From Pseudomonas serboccidentalis (GTDB taxonomy: Bacteria; Pseudomonadota; Gammaproteobacteria; Pseudomonadales; Pseudomonadaceae), in the NCBI RefSeq assembly GCF_028830055.1, contig NZ_CP101655.1:2436051-2500050 (forward strand): DNA of 64,000 bases, read 5' to 3'. The notes under the pieces were generated by a model. The model ran no database searches. It was given only the letters and a program-made list of their open reading frames with translations, and was not told where the DNA came from. Shown here piece after piece: positions 1 through 10,052 of this stretch; the stretch's first letter is position 1, and each line of letters begins with the position of its first letter. Both the position numbers and the translations under genes were made by a program.

Positions 1-1
1 G

Positions 2-2746
2 GGCAAACGCATCGCCATGGTCGAGGACTATCTGCCGCTGGCCGGCGTGCAGGCGTTCTATCCCCTGGCCAATGTGCAGCGTTATCCCTCGGCGATGGAT
101 GCACTCGGGGCGGTAGCATTTGGGCTCGAGGATGGTTACCTGGGTGACTTGATCAGCGCCAATTACCTGATCAACACCAATTACCGCAATGACCTGCAAC
201 TGGCCGGGCCATCGGGCCTGGACGCCAACCCCTTCGGTTTCGCCCTGCTGCGCAGCGAGGTGCGCCTCAAACGCATCATCGACAAGGCGCTGACGGCGAT
301 TCCGATGGAGCGTCGTCAACTGATCGAACAACGCTGGAGCGCGGGGCGCGCACAAATGGCTACACAGTCGCGAGTGCGCCTCAGTGCCAGCGAGCAGGAC
401 TGGCTGGAGCGGCATCCGCTGGTGCGGGTGGGGGTGATCGAGGATTTCGCGCCACTGAGTTTCTTTGATGCCGAGGGGCGCTTCAACGGGCTGTCGGCAC
501 AACTGCTCAGCCTGATCAGTCAGCGCACCGGGCTGAATTTCGAAGTGGTCCGGGGGCATTCGCTGGACCGCCAGATCGAACAGCTCAAGGCCGGCGAACT
601 CGACCTGTTGCCGGTGGTGGCGCCCAGCAGCGAGCGTGAAGCCGAGCTGCAATTCACCCGCGCGTACCTGAATAATCCGTTTGTGCTGATCAGTGCGACA
701 GCGCCCCGCAGCCCGCGCCGCCTCGACGATCTGGCGGGCAGACGGCTGGCGATCTATCGCGGTCATCCGTTGCGCGACTACATGCTGCAGCGCGTGCCTG
801 GGGTGCGTCTGGTGGAGGTCAGCAGCCCCGCCGAGGGCATGGAAATGATCGTCAAAGGCCAGGCTGATGCGACGGTCAGCTCGCTACTGGTGGCGCGCTT
901 TCTGATTGCCCGCCAGTTCCGCGAGCGCTTGCGCATCACCAACACCGTCGGCGATCAACCGGCTCGCATCGCTCTGGCTACCGCACCGCAGGCCACGGCG
1001 CTGCACACAATCCTGAACAAGGCACTGCTGAGCGTCGCGCCACAGCAAATGGACGAACTGGTCGAGCGCTGGAGTCATGATGTGGTGGTGGAGCAGAGCT
1101 ATTGGTTGCGCCACCGCCGCGAGATTCTCCTGGGTTTTGCCGTGGCGGCGGGGTTGTTGGTGCTGGCATTGGCCTGGATCGGTTTTCAGCGCTGGCAGTT
1201 GCGTCAGCGTCAGCAATGGCTGCGCCAGTTGCAGCAAGCCAAGGACGCGGCTGACGATGCCAATCGGGCCAAGACCACCTTTCTGGCGACCATGAGCCAT
1301 GAAATCCGCACGCCGATGAACGCATTGATCGGCATGCTCGAACTGGCGCTCAAACGTGCCGAGGAGGGCGTGACCGATCGCCTGGCGATTCAGGTCGCGT
1401 CCAGCGCCGGCCAGCAATTGCTCGCGCTGATCGGCGACATTCTCGACATCGCGCGCATCGAGTCAGGCCATCTTTCCCTTGTGCCGCAGCGGGCCAACCT
1501 GCGGGAACTGGTGAATTCGGTGTGCCGGGTGTTCGAAGGGCTGGCGCGCCAGAAACACTTGGCGTGGCACATCGACCTGGATGCGCACAGTGACGTCGAC
1601 GTGCTGATCGACCCGACCCGCTTCAAGCAAGTGCTGTCGAATCTGTTGAGCAATGCGATCAAGTTTACCGAGCACGGCCAGGTGAGCCTGCAATTGTCGG
1701 TGGCTGCAACGCCGCTCGGGCCGTTGGCCGTGACGGTGGTGATTGCCGACAGCGGCATTGGCATCAGCGCCGAAGACCGGCAGCGCCTGTTCAACCCGTT
1801 TGTCCAGGCCGGTAACCCTGGCCCGTCAGCGCGCAGCGGCTCGGGACTGGGGCTGGTAATCAGCCGCAGCCTCTGCGAAATGATGGGCGGCACGCTGCAC
1901 CTGGACAGCACGCCCGGACACGGAACCCGGGTTGAACTCACGCTGCAGGTGCCACGACTGGCTGCGCTCGAGCCCGAGGCGGCAGGCCCCGAGATCGCGG
2001 ATAAACCCGCGCGCTCGCTGAGCGTGCTGGTGGTGGACGATAATCCGGTCAACCGTCTGCTGCTGTGCTGGCAACTGAGTGAACTGGGCCACCGCACGGT
2101 CGACCTTGACGACGGTGAGCAGGGGCTGGAGCGCTGGCGAGCACAACCGTTCGATGTGCTCATCACCGACTGCAACATGCCACGTCGCAACGGCTACGAG
2201 CTGGCTCGGGCAATCCGTGACGCCGAGGCCGCGAGCGGCCGGGCGCGTTGCCTGATCCTCGGTTTTACCGCCAATGCGCAGATCGAAGAGAAGGCCCGCT
2301 GTCTTGAGGCCGGCATGGATGATTGCCTGTTCAAACCGATCCGCCTGGCTGATCTAGCGCTGGCGTTACAAGGCGCCAGTCACCGCGAACATGAACACGA
2401 GCCAGACCAGACACGGGCGCTGACGGAACTCGACCTGAGCGCGCTGGAGCAAATGGCCGCTGGCAATCACGCAGTGATTCAAGGATTGCGAGAGCAAGTG
2501 TTGCGCAGTCTGCAGGACGATCTGCAACGGCTGGAGGATGTGCGCCATCCGCAGGACCTGAGCGGATTGCGCATGCTGGCGCATCACATCAAGGGTGGTG
2601 CGCAGATGGTCGGTGCCGCGCGAGTGGCAGCAGCCTGTGCAGGTCTCGAACAGGCCTGCGCAGACGCTGAAATCCAAGCGGTCGAACGCTCGGTCGATGC
2701 GCTGCGCGAGGCCATGCTCGGCCTCGCGCAGCGACTTCGGGCCTGA
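2..2746 (+). CDS. Hybrid sensor histidine kinase, BvgS/EvgS type (5' end missing)
   Basis: The frame is open to the window edge, so the start lies upstream; the first in-frame ATG at 17 is internal. Numbering from that ATG, residues 1-110 are the end of a periplasmic solute-binding (SBP_bac_3) domain and about 133-355 are a second one. A membrane helix follows at about 368-392. The kinase core has the phospho-acceptor His428 (SHEIRTPMN), an N box ([10 protein letters not shown]) and G boxes ([16 protein letters not shown]). A receiver domain follows with Asp718 ([11 protein letters not shown]), then a C-terminal Hpt domain with His856 (HHIKGG). This order is that of unorthodox BvgS-family kinases, which sense through tandem Venus-flytrap domains and relay phosphate His-Asp-His-Asp to a separate regulator. 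The partner regulator is not in the window; it may lie upstream. Ligand unknown. Confidence 0.93.
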   Translation, partial: GKRIAMVEDYLPLAGVQAFYPLANVQRYPSAMDALGAVAFGLEDGYLGDLISANYLINTNYRNDLQLAGPSGLDANPFGFALLRSEVRLKRIIDKALTAIPMERRQLIEQRWSAGRAQMATQSRVRLSASEQDWLERHPLVRVGVIEDFAPLSFFDAEGRFNGLSAQLLSLISQRTGLNFEVVRGHSLDRQIEQLKAGELDLLPVVAPSSEREAELQFTRAYLNNPFVLISATAPRSPRRLDDLAGRRLAIYRGHPLRDYMLQRVPGVRLVEVSSPAEGMEMIVKGQADATVSSLLVARFLIARQFRERLRITNTVGDQPARIALATAPQATALHTILNKALLSVAPQQMDELVERWSHDVVVEQSYWLRHRREILLGFAVAAGLLVLALAWIGFQRWQLRQRQQWLRQLQQAKDAADDANRAKTTFLATMSHEIRTPMNALIGMLELALKRAEEGVTDRLAIQVASSAGQQLLALIGDILDIARIESGHLSLVPQRANLRELVNSVCRVFEGLARQKHLAWHIDLDAHSDVDVLIDPTRFKQVLSNLLSNAIKFTEHGQVSLQLSVAATPLGPLAVTVVIADSGIGISAEDRQRLFNPFVQAGNPGPSARSGSGLGLVISRSLCEMMGGTLHLDSTPGHGTRVELTLQVPRLAALEPEAAGPEIADKPARSLSVLVVDDNPVNRLLLCWQLSELGHRTVDLDDGEQGLERWRAQPFDVLITDCNMPRRNGYELARAIRDAEAASGRARCLILGFTANAQIEEKARCLEAGMDDCLFKPIRLADLALALQGASHREHEHEPDQTRALTELDLSALEQMAAGNHAVIQGLREQVLRSLQDDLQRLEDVRHPQDLSGLRMLAHHIKGGAQMVGAARVAAACAGLEQACADAEIQAVERSVDALREAMLGLAQRLRA

Positions 2747-2750
2747 TCGC

Positions 2751-3554
2751 TCAATCCCACTGTGGGGCGATGCCTTTGGGGCTGGTCAGGCGCTGGCCGC
2801 GTTCCAGCGTGGCGATCAGCGCCATGTCGGCATCGCTCAGGGTCAGCGCGGTCGCGCCGAGGTTGCTTTGCAGGTTGGCGCGTTTGGTCGACGACGGAAT
2901 CACCGCGTAGCCCAGTTGCATCGCCCAGGCCAGGGTGACTTGCGCCGGGGTGGCCTGCAGGCGTGCAGCGATCTGCTGGATCAGCGGATCCTTGAGCACT
3001 TCGCCGTAGGCGAGGGTCATGTACGAGGTGATCTGGATGCCCTGGCTTTGGGCGAACTCGACCACTTTGCGGTTCTGCAGGTACGGGTGCAGTTCGATCT
3101 GGTGGGTGGCGATGTTGTCAGCGCCGACCGCTGCGATCGCCTGTTGCATCAGCTCGATGGTGAAGTTGGACACACCGATCTGCCGGGTCAGGCCCAGACG
3201 CTTGGCTTCGAGCAGCGCGCCCATGAATTCGGCGACCGGCACCTGGTCTTCCGGCGACGGCCAGTGGATCAGCGTCAGGTCCAGGTAATCGGTTTGCAGC
3301 TTGTGCAGGCTTTCCTTGAGGCTCTCGATCAGGCGCTCTTTGGCGAAGTTGGCGACCCAGATCTTGCTGGTGATGAACAGCTCGTCACGGGCGATGCCGC
3401 TGGCGGCGATGGCCTGGCCGACCTCGGCTTCGTTCTCGTAGATCTGCGCGGTGTCGATGACCCGGTACCCGAGCTCAAGCGCGGTGCTCACCGAATCGAT
3501 GACCACCTGACCTTGCAGGCGAAACGTACCCAGACCAAAAGCGGGAACAGACAT
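2751..3554 (-). CDS. dkgB: 2,5-diketo-D-gluconate reductase B (aldo/keto reductase)
   Basis: A 267-residue NADPH-dependent aldo/keto reductase, the same length as E. coli DkgB and alike in motif throughout ([34 protein letters not shown]). The catalytic tetrad is Asp34, Tyr39, Lys64 and His97. The family reduces 2,5-diketogluconate and, in vivo, methylglyoxal and other aldehydes. The start at 3554 is chosen because CTGGAG lies 8 bases upstream; a longer in-frame reading (start 3632) adds 26 residues with no homology. It converges on the hybrid kinase gene, with only 4 bases between the two stops. Confidence 0.93.
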   Translation of the reverse strand: MSVPAFGLGTFRLQGQVVIDSVSTALELGYRVIDTAQIYENEAEVGQAIAASGIARDELFITSKIWVANFAKERLIESLKESLHKLQTDYLDLTLIHWPSPEDQVPVAEFMGALLEAKRLGLTRQIGVSNFTIELMQQAIAAVGADNIATHQIELHPYLQNRKVVEFAQSQGIQITSYMTLAYGEVLKDPLIQQIAARLQATPAQVTLAWAMQLGYAVIPSSTKRANLQSNLGATALTLSDADMALIATLERGQRLTSPKGIAPQWD

Positions 3555-3660
3555 TGATGACTCCAGAGTTGCAGTGAGAATGGGCAGGAGTATCCGTGTC
3601 TGCTGCCTTGAGAAAAACCGTGGGTGGGACAAAGCACTGTTGATCAGAAGTCATGAATCT

Positions 3661-3740
3661 TGTAGGAGCTGCGGAACGCTGCGATCTTTTGATCTTGTTT
3701 TATAAAGCCAAAAGATCGCAGCCTGCGGCAGCTCCTACAG
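3661..3740. repeat. Palindromic REP pair (REPIN), GTAGGAGCTGCCG family
   Basis: Inverted repeat with arms reading TGTAGGAGCTGCGGAACGCT and its near complement AGCCTGCGGCAGCTCCTACA around a short AT-rich loop. The left arm differs slightly from the right (GGAACGCTGCG against GCAGGCTGCG). It lies between dkgB and the pirin gene. Confidence 0.93.
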
Positions 3741-3772
3741 GGGTTGTGGATCGCTCGCGAAGGGCGTACCAC

Positions 3773-3790
3773 TGTTCTAAATATGGAACA
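3773..3790. promoter_or_regulatory. Palindromic site upstream of the pirin gene (possible operator)
   Basis: TGTTC and GAACA arms frame 8 AT-rich bases about 90 bases before the pirin start. The spacing and symmetry suit a dimeric regulator. No regulator gene is adjacent, so its use is an inference. Confidence 0.35.
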
Positions 3791-3877
3791 CTCAAGCCGA
3801 TTTTTGCCGTCTAGTCCTCCGTCCGTCATGGATTTAAGCTTAATTCATTGCGTCACCCACCTTTTTTGGAGGCAACC

Positions 3878-4744
3878 ATGAAAAACATCATCGGTATCTA
3901 CACCAGCCCTCGCGGCCATTGGGTCGGCGATGGGTTCCCGGTTCGCACCCTGTTTTCCTACGACAACCTGGGTAAATACATCAGTCCGTTCCTGCTGCTC
4001 GATCACGCCGGACCTGCCGAGTTCACCCCGACCACCGAGCGCCGTGGCGTCGGCCAGCATCCGCATCGTGGTTTTGAAACCGTGACCATCGTCTACGACG
4101 GCGAGGTGCAGCACCGTGACTCCACCGGCAGTGGCGGCACCATCGGCCCCGGCGATGTGCAGTGGATGACTGCTGCGTCCGGCATCCTGCACGAAGAGTT
4201 TCACTCGGATGATTTCGCCAGAACCGGCGGCAAACTGGAAATGGTGCAGCTGTGGGTCAACCTGCCTGCCAAGAACAAAATGGCCGCGCCCGGTTATCAG
4301 ACCATTCTGGATGGCGACATCCCGAATATTGCGCTGAAGGACGATGCGGGCCATCTGCGCCTGATCGCCGGTGAGTTCGACGGCCATAAAGGCCCGTCGC
4401 GCACATTCACCCCGATCGACGTCTGGGACCTGCGGCTGAATGCCGGCAAATCGCTGACGCTGGATCTGCACGAAGGTCGCAATACCGCCCTGGTGCTGCT
4501 GAAAGGTTCGGTCAGGATCAACGGTGGGGAAACCGCGCAGCAAGGGCAACTGGTGCTGTTCGAACGCGACGGTCGTCAGTTGACACTTGAGGCCAGCGCA
4601 GACGCGGTGGTGTTGCTGCTCAGCGGCGAGCCGATCGACGAACCGATCGTCGGTCACGGCCCGTTCGTGATGAACACCGAGCAGGAAATCCATCAGGCCT
4701 TCGCCGACTTCCAGTCCGGCCGTTTTGGCCAGATGCACGGCTAA
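3878..4744 (+). CDS. Pirin family protein (cupin, quercetinase-like)
   Basis: A 288-residue two-domain cupin. The N-terminal domain carries the metal-binding set His61, His63 (QHPHRGFET), His105 and Glu107 (GILHEEFH), as in E. coli YhhW and human pirin, which have quercetin 2,3-dioxygenase activity. The C-terminal cupin (about 180-288) lacks this set. The true substrate of most bacterial pirins is unknown. The start at 3878 follows GGAGG with a 6-base gap. The gene stands alone; a possible palindromic operator lies at 3773-3790 and a strong terminator follows. Confidence 0.92.
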   Translation: MKNIIGIYTSPRGHWVGDGFPVRTLFSYDNLGKYISPFLLLDHAGPAEFTPTTERRGVGQHPHRGFETVTIVYDGEVQHRDSTGSGGTIGPGDVQWMTAASGILHEEFHSDDFARTGGKLEMVQLWVNLPAKNKMAAPGYQTILDGDIPNIALKDDAGHLRLIAGEFDGHKGPSRTFTPIDVWDLRLNAGKSLTLDLHEGRNTALVLLKGSVRINGGETAQQGQLVLFERDGRQLTLEASADAVVLLLSGEPIDEPIVGHGPFVMNTEQEIHQAFADFQSGRFGQMHG

Positions 4745-4750
4745 AACCTA

Positions 4751-4793
4751 CCCCTGTGGGAACGGGCTTGCTCGTTCCCACAGGGGTTTTTTC
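4751..4793 (+). terminator. Intrinsic terminator after the pirin gene
   Basis: A 14-bp perfect stem (CCCCTGTGGGAACG and its complement) with an 8-base loop, followed by a T run (GGTTTTTTCG). The stem is itself a minimal form of the GTGGGA...GCTTGCTCG palindromic repeat family, here serving as a terminator. Confidence 0.88.
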
Positions 4794-4891
4794 GTGTTTT
4801 TGTGCGCGCGTCCACCCTCTGAAATCAATTGCTCCTACACTTGCCCAATCTGTGCGATCTTCTCGCGATTGGCCCGTGTCGGAGTGGTTTG

Positions 4892-6334
4892 ATGTTGTCT
4901 TTCTTGACCGAACATCCGTTGTTTTGCGCGTTGATCCTGATCCTCCTCGATCTGGGCCTGTGGCGGCTGATCAGCTCCCGTGGCAGTGAGTGGAAGCTGT
5001 TGGTGCGGGTGCTGATTTTCAGCCTGTTCAGCGCAGTGCTGTTCAACGAAGGCCTCAACCCGATGGAGCCAGCGCCGTGGGCCGACAACGTGCCGCTGCA
5101 CCTGGCGGCGACCGGGTTGCAGATCGGCTGGTGGCTGTTCGGCGCGCGCACCCTGACCGTGCTGATCGGCGCGGTGATGATGCAGCGGGTCGGGCACACC
5201 GGGCGGCTGTTGCAGGATCTGCTCGGGGCGGTGATCTTCCTGATCGCGATCATTGCCGCGCTGGCTTACGTGCTGGATCTGCCGGTCAAAGGCGTGCTGG
5301 CGACGTCCGGGGCCTTGGCGATCATCGTCGGTCTGGCGTTGCAGAGCACCCTGAGCGATGTGTTCTCCGGGATCGTGCTCAACACCACCAAGCCGTATCA
5401 GATCGATGACTGGATCTCCATCGACGGCACCGAAGGCCGGGTCATCGACATCGACTGGCGCGCCACGCGGCTGCAAACCAGTCAGGGCAGCATGGCGGTG
5501 ATTCCCAACTCGCTGGCGGCCAAGGCCAAGATCATCAACTTCAGCCGACCGAGCAACATGTTCGGCCTTGCTGTCAGTGTGCAGGTCAGCCCGCATGCGC
5601 GACCGACCACCGTGCTTGAGGCGCTGGAGAGGGCGATGCAGGGTTGCCGTCCGCTGCTGGACAATCCCTCGCCGAGCGTGGCACTGAAAAGCTCCAGCAG
5701 CACGGGCGTCGAATACGAAATCAGCGGCTTCGTGTCATCGATGGACCAGAAACGTCCGGTGCGCAATCAGTTGTTCGATCTGGCCTATCGGCACTTGCAG
5801 GCGTCCGGAGTCAATCTGTTGTCGAGCGTGGAGCCGAATGTGCCGAGCGATCTGTCACGGCCACGGGCGCTGCTCGACAGTTCGCCGATTTTCTCCACCC
5901 TGCGCCAGGAAGAGAAAGACACCTTCAGCCAGAACATGACCCTGCAGACCTTCCGGGCCGGCGAGACGATTCTGCAAGCCGGGGAGGTCAGCGATCATTT
6001 GTTCATCATCGAATCCGGTGTGGTCACCGTGACCCTGGCCCGCCATGGCAGCCCGTTCGAGTCCGGGCGCATGGGGCCGGGGGAGGTGATCGGCGAGGCC
6101 GGTATTCTGTCCGACTCGTCGGTGCCGGCCATGTTCGCCGCGAAAACCTTCTGTGCGCTGTACCGCATCGAGAAGACCTACCTCAAGCCATGCCTGGATG
6201 CCCGCCACGACATCAACGAGGCGATGAAGGCCTTGCTCGATTACCGCTTGCACAAGGCCCAGACGCTGACTCAGGACGCGCCGACCGTGGTGGCGAAAAC
6301 CGGGTTCCTGCAGTGGTTGCGCAATCGGGTGTGA
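4892..6334 (+). CDS. MscS-family mechanosensitive channel with cyclic-nucleotide-binding domain
   Basis: 480 residues. Several N-terminal membrane helices (about 10-30, 37-52, 70-100, 110-130) lead to the MscS pore helix and beta domain (about 133-235; GALAIIVGLALQSTLSDVFSG, TTKPYQIDDWISI, VIPNSL). The C-terminal third (about 345-455) is a cNMP-binding fold (GETILQAGEVSDHLFIIESG ... GPGEVIGEAGIL). This is the architecture of bacterial cyclic-nucleotide-gated (bCNG) channels, several of which respond poorly to membrane tension. The start at 4892 has GGAG 8 bases upstream. Whether this copy is gated by nucleotide or tension cannot be read from sequence. Confidence 0.9.
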   Translation: MLSFLTEHPLFCALILILLDLGLWRLISSRGSEWKLLVRVLIFSLFSAVLFNEGLNPMEPAPWADNVPLHLAATGLQIGWWLFGARTLTVLIGAVMMQRVGHTGRLLQDLLGAVIFLIAIIAALAYVLDLPVKGVLATSGALAIIVGLALQSTLSDVFSGIVLNTTKPYQIDDWISIDGTEGRVIDIDWRATRLQTSQGSMAVIPNSLAAKAKIINFSRPSNMFGLAVSVQVSPHARPTTVLEALERAMQGCRPLLDNPSPSVALKSSSSTGVEYEISGFVSSMDQKRPVRNQLFDLAYRHLQASGVNLLSSVEPNVPSDLSRPRALLDSSPIFSTLRQEEKDTFSQNMTLQTFRAGETILQAGEVSDHLFIIESGVVTVTLARHGSPFESGRMGPGEVIGEAGILSDSSVPAMFAAKTFCALYRIEKTYLKPCLDARHDINEAMKALLDYRLHKAQTLTQDAPTVVAKTGFLQWLRNRV

Positions 6335-6430
6335 CGCGGTGGTCTACTCGACTTCCGGGAGATTGGCTATTTGTCCGGGGCCGGTGCGGGACTACCTTAA
6401 TCACACATTCACTGGCCCCGGAAACTCACC

Positions 6431-6871
6431 ATGCAAGCTCGTACCGATTTCTATACCGCTTCCCCAGACGCCCTGAAAGCGATGATCGCGCTGGAAACCG
6501 CGGTCTCGAAACTGCCGCTGGAAAAGACCCTGATCGAACTGGTCAAACTGCGTGCTTCGCAGATCAACGGCTGCGCGTTCTGCATCGACATGCACACTGC
6601 CGATGCGATCAAGGGCGGCGAGACCCCGCGCCGGCTGTTCGCGGTGACCGCATGGCGTGAAGCGCCGTTCTTCACCGAGCGTGAACGCGCGGCACTGTTG
6701 TGGACCGAATCGTTGACCCAACTGAGCCTGACTCACGCCCCGGACGAAGATTACGAAGTCGTCGCCGCGCAATTCACGCCCAAGGAAATGGTCGACCTGA
6801 GCGTGGCGATCAACACCATCAACAGCTGGAACCGCCTGGCGGTGGGCTTCCGTAAAACCCCGCAACTCTGA
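6431..6871 (+). CDS. Carboxymuconolactone decarboxylase / AhpD-like protein
   Basis: 146 residues of the CMD family. The redox motif GCAFCIDMH (Cys48, Cys51, His55) marks the alkylhydroperoxidase AhpD-like branch, whose members reduce peroxides or act in antioxidant defence. True carboxymuconolactone decarboxylases lack this CxxC, so a role in beta-ketoadipate breakdown is unlikely. The gene is monocistronic between the channel gene and a palindromic repeat. Its electron donor is not shown by the context. Confidence 0.9.
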   Translation: MQARTDFYTASPDALKAMIALETAVSKLPLEKTLIELVKLRASQINGCAFCIDMHTADAIKGGETPRRLFAVTAWREAPFFTERERAALLWTESLTQLSLTHAPDEDYEVVAAQFTPKEMVDLSVAINTINSWNRLAVGFRKTPQL

Positions 6872-6888
6872 GGCCATACATAACCCCT

Positions 6889-6972
6889 GTAGGAGCTGCC
6901 GCAGGCTGCGATCCTTTGATCTTGTTTTTAAAAATCAAAGTCAAAAGATCGCAGCCTGCGGTAGCTCCTACA
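6889..6972. repeat. REPIN, GTAGGAGCTGCCG family
   Basis: Inverted pair TGTAGGAGCTGCCGCAGG / CCTGCGGTAGCTCCTACA with an AT-rich loop containing CTTTGATCTTG. It sits between the convergent ahpD-like and efflux genes and may also act as a terminator. Confidence 0.93.
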
Positions 6973-6998
6973 GGGGCGGGTCGTTTTGGAAACCTGGA

Positions 6999-8591
6999 TC
7001 AATGCGCATCCGCACTCGGCGCAGCCGGTGGTTGCACCTTGCGCATCAAGGGCACCATCGCCGTGGCGATGATGAAGCACAGCATGATCATCAAGAAGGT
7101 GTCGCCGTAGGTCTGGGTCTGCGCCTCGCGGTAGGTCAGCAGCCACAGTTGATGCAGGCCGGCGGTGACGCCGACGTCACCGCTCTGGCCCAGCGTCGCG
7201 AGGTTGCCGGAGACCTGCGCCAGCCACTGGTTCATCGCCTCGTTACGGCTGTTCAGATGCTCGGCCAAACGAGTGAAGTGCAGGTTGGTGCGGTCATTGA
7301 GAATGGTGGCGCAGGCGGCAATGCCGATGGCCCCGCCAAGGTTGCGCATCAGGTTGAACAGGCCCGAGGCGTGCTTCAGTCGCGCCGGTGCCAACCCGCC
7401 CAGCGTCAGTGTCACCGCCGGCGGCACCGCCAGTTGCTGGGCAATCCCGCGCAACGCTTGCGGCAGCATCAACTGCCCGGCACCCCAGTCGTGGGTGATA
7501 GGACTGAATTCCCACATCGACACTGCAAACAATCCGAGCCCGATCATCATGATCCAGCGCAAATCCATGCGATTGGCGAGAAAGGCGTACAGCGGAATCG
7601 CCATGATCTGGAACACCCCGGTGGAAAAAACCGCCAGTCCAATATCCAGCGCGCTGTAACCGCGCACCCGTCCGAGAAACAGCGGCGTCAGGTAAATCGT
7701 CGCGAACAGGCCAATCCCGGTGACAAAGGAAAAGAAGCAGCCCAGCGCAAAATTGCGATCCTTGAGGGCGCGCAGATCGACGATCGGATTGGCCACGGAC
7801 AACGTGCGCCCGATAAAGGCCAGCCCCGCCAGACCGCTGATCCACGCCGTGGTCAGAATCGTTTGATCGCTGAACCAGTTCCAGCGCGGGCCTTCTTCGA
7901 GGGTGTATTCCAGGCAGCCGAGAAACAGCGCGAGAAACACCATGCTCAGGTAGTCCGCGCCTTTGAGCAGCGACAGTTCCGGCTGGTCGATCTTCACCAG
8001 CATCGGCACTGCCACGGCGACGAAAATACCTGGCACCAGGTTGATGTAGAACAGCCAGTGCCACGAGGAAATATCAGTGATCCAGCCGCCGATCACCGGG
8101 CCCAATGTCGGCGCCAGCGACGCCACCGCTCCGATGGTTGCAGCGGCAATCACCCGTTGTTTGCCGGTGAAGAAAAAGAACGCGGTGGTGAACACCAGCG
8201 GGATCATCGAACCGCCGAGAAAACCCTGCAGCGCACGAAAGGCGATCATGCTCTGGATGTTCCAGGCTACCCCGCAGAGCAGGCTGGCCAGGGTGAAGCC
8301 AACCGCCGAGGCGCAGAACAGCCAGCGTGTGGAGAACACCCGCGACAGCCAGCCCGACAGCGGGATCACGATGATTTCGGCGATCAGGTAACTGGTCTGC
8401 ACCCACGCGGTTTCGTCGGTGCCGGCCGAGAGTCCGCCGCCGATGTCACGCAGCGACGCCGAGACGATCTGGATGTCCAGCAGCGCGATGAACATGCCGA
8501 TGCACATCGTGGCGAAGGCGAAGACCTTGGTCGCGGTCGCCATGTCCGCCGCATTGAACGGTTGCGTCGGGGCGGCGAGGCTGGTGCTCAT
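6999..8591 (-). CDS. DHA2-family multidrug efflux transporter (EmrB-like)
   Basis: 530 residues with about 14 hydrophobic segments, the DHA2 drug:proton antiporter layout. Motifs include LDIQIVSASLRDIGGGL in helix 1, WVQTSYLIAEIIVIPLSGWL (DHA2 motif D region) and ALQGFLGGSMIPL. The ATG overlaps the TGA of the upstream membrane-fusion gene (ATGA), so the two are translationally coupled. With an outer-membrane factor encoded elsewhere they would form an EmrAB-type tripartite pump. Substrate not predictable. Confidence 0.92.
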   Translation of the reverse strand: MSTSLAAPTQPFNAADMATATKVFAFATMCIGMFIALLDIQIVSASLRDIGGGLSAGTDETAWVQTSYLIAEIIVIPLSGWLSRVFSTRWLFCASAVGFTLASLLCGVAWNIQSMIAFRALQGFLGGSMIPLVFTTAFFFFTGKQRVIAAATIGAVASLAPTLGPVIGGWITDISSWHWLFYINLVPGIFVAVAVPMLVKIDQPELSLLKGADYLSMVFLALFLGCLEYTLEEGPRWNWFSDQTILTTAWISGLAGLAFIGRTLSVANPIVDLRALKDRNFALGCFFSFVTGIGLFATIYLTPLFLGRVRGYSALDIGLAVFSTGVFQIMAIPLYAFLANRMDLRWIMMIGLGLFAVSMWEFSPITHDWGAGQLMLPQALRGIAQQLAVPPAVTLTLGGLAPARLKHASGLFNLMRNLGGAIGIAACATILNDRTNLHFTRLAEHLNSRNEAMNQWLAQVSGNLATLGQSGDVGVTAGLHQLWLLTYREAQTQTYGDTFLMIMLCFIIATAMVPLMRKVQPPAAPSADAH

Positions 8592-9709
8592 GGCGCGACG
8601 GCCACGGCGCTGGTTTCAGTGGGCGCGCGAGTGTCGACCTCAGCTGTCACCGACAGCCCCGGCCGCAGATGGCCGAGCACGCCGTCGGCCGGGTCGAGCA
8701 GGATCCGCACCGGCACCCGCTGGACGATTTTGGTGAAGTTGCCGGTGGCGTTCTCCGGGGGCAGCACGCTGAATTGCGAACCGGTGGCGGGGGCGAGGCT
8801 GTCGAGGTGGCCGTGGAATTCCTGGCCGGAGAGCACGTCGGCGCGGATGCTCACGCGTTGTCCGGGACGCATTCTGGCAAGCTGGTCTTCCTTGAAATTG
8901 GCATCGACCCACAGGCCACTGGCCGGCACCACCGACAACTGCTGCGAACCGGCCTGGGCATAGGCGCCGACTCGCGCGCGGCGGTTACCGATCACCCCAT
9001 CGACCGGTGCACGCAGTTCGGTGTAGCCGAGGTTCAACTGCGCCAGATCACGCTCGGCCCGGGCTTGTTGCAGGGCGGCGCGGGCCTGTTGTTTCTGGGT
9101 ATCGATCACCGCCAGTTGGCGTTGTGCGGCGAGCAGTTCGGCCTGGGCGCGGGCACTCAGGGCCTGGGCAGTCTTGAAGGTGGCGTCGGCACGCTGGGCG
9201 CTTTCCACTGACACGGCATTGGTGCTCACCAGCCGTTTGTAGCGCGCGTTGTCGTCCCGCGAGCGGGCGGTTTCGGCACCGGCCGCATCGATGCCGGCAC
9301 GGGCCTGGCCGATCACCGCTTGCTGCAGTTGTTCGGTGGCGTCGAGGTTGGCCAGCAGCGCTTGTTCGGCGGCAACTGCGCCTTCGGCTTTGGCGAGGTT
9401 GGCGCGATAGTCCCGTGCATCGAGGCGAATCAGCACATCGCCGGCCTTCACCGACTGGTTGTCGCTGACCAGCACTTCTTCGATGTACCCGGCGACCTTC
9501 GGCCCGATCACCGTGACGTCGCCACCAATGTAGGCATCGTCGGTCTCTTCCAGAAATCGCCCGGTGCCCCACCAGTGAGCGGCGTACACCCCGGCAACTA
9601 CCAAGATAATCAGGCCGACGCCGGGCAATAACAGGCGTTTGCGCAGCGGTGGTCTGGCAGGGGTGACCGTAGCAGACAGGTCGGGCTCAAGGGTGGGCAT
9701 ACTGGTCAT
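8588..9709 (-). CDS. HlyD/EmrA-family membrane fusion protein
   Basis: 373 residues: a single N-terminal membrane helix (about 27-47, LLLPGVGLIILVVAGVYAAH), a biotinyl-lipoyl half motif (GTGRFLEETDDAYIGGDVTV), a long alpha-helical coiled-coil hairpin (about 90-220, rich in Ala, Gln and Arg), and a beta-barrel domain (LGYTELRAPVDGVIG). It is the periplasmic adaptor for the coupled DHA2 transporter. The start at 9709 is chosen because the residues upstream of it in the longer open frame are not protein-like; a second ATG lies at 9697. Confidence 0.9.
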   Translation of the reverse strand: MTSMPTLEPDLSATVTPARPPLRKRLLLPGVGLIILVVAGVYAAHWWGTGRFLEETDDAYIGGDVTVIGPKVAGYIEEVLVSDNQSVKAGDVLIRLDARDYRANLAKAEGAVAAEQALLANLDATEQLQQAVIGQARAGIDAAGAETARSRDDNARYKRLVSTNAVSVESAQRADATFKTAQALSARAQAELLAAQRQLAVIDTQKQQARAALQQARAERDLAQLNLGYTELRAPVDGVIGNRRARVGAYAQAGSQQLSVVPASGLWVDANFKEDQLARMRPGQRVSIRADVLSGQEFHGHLDSLAPATGSQFSVLPPENATGNFTKIVQRVPVRILLDPADGVLGHLRPGLSVTAEVDTRAPTETSAVAVAP

Positions 9710-10052
9710 GGCGTCATACCTGTGGAAACGGGTCGTTATTACGGATGTAATATGACGTGAGTAATATTTTGTGGCAATTGAATTTTCATGCCAATCGTCA
9801 GTTGCCCGCTGGGGCTCAGGGTTTGGAGCGGTTTCGCTGGACGACGGCCACCCGTAATACAGGCCAGGTATTGGAGAGCGCAATGAACGCCCTCGGGGAA
9901 ACCCTGAGGTCGTGATGTTGAACACAGCAAAATCAAATGTTTAAGAAATGTAAGCGCTGTAGGAAGCGTCTTGCATTTGTGTAGGAAGGCTCTGACTATC
10001 ACTCGCATTGATGAGGTGGCATTACGCCATTTTATGATTGCAAGGATGTTGC
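9710..10052. other. Divergent intergenic region between the efflux and two-partner secretion operons
   Basis: 343 bases, more AT-rich than its surroundings, holding the control regions of both operons. Minus strand: TTGCCA and CATATT 17 bases apart precede emrA. Plus strand: TTGAAC and TTTAAG 16 bases apart (9918-9945) precede tpsB. An AATAT/ATATT pair around 9750-9768 could be a regulator site. Two copies of TGTAGGAAG occur near 9958 and 9982. These are eye-made matches only. Confidence 0.35.

Noticed and set aside
2595..3557. 320-codon plus-strand frame over dkgB
   Set aside because: Antisense to a gene with an intact catalytic tetrad; no family pattern.
7002..8963. 653-codon plus-strand frame over the EmrB/EmrA genes
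   Set aside because: Antisense to two well-supported genes; Arg/Gln/His-rich product typical of third-position GC shadows.
9949..9963. TGTAAG near a TGTAGG, considered as a GacA upstream activating sequence
   Set aside because: The CTTACA half expected at 6 bases distance is missing.
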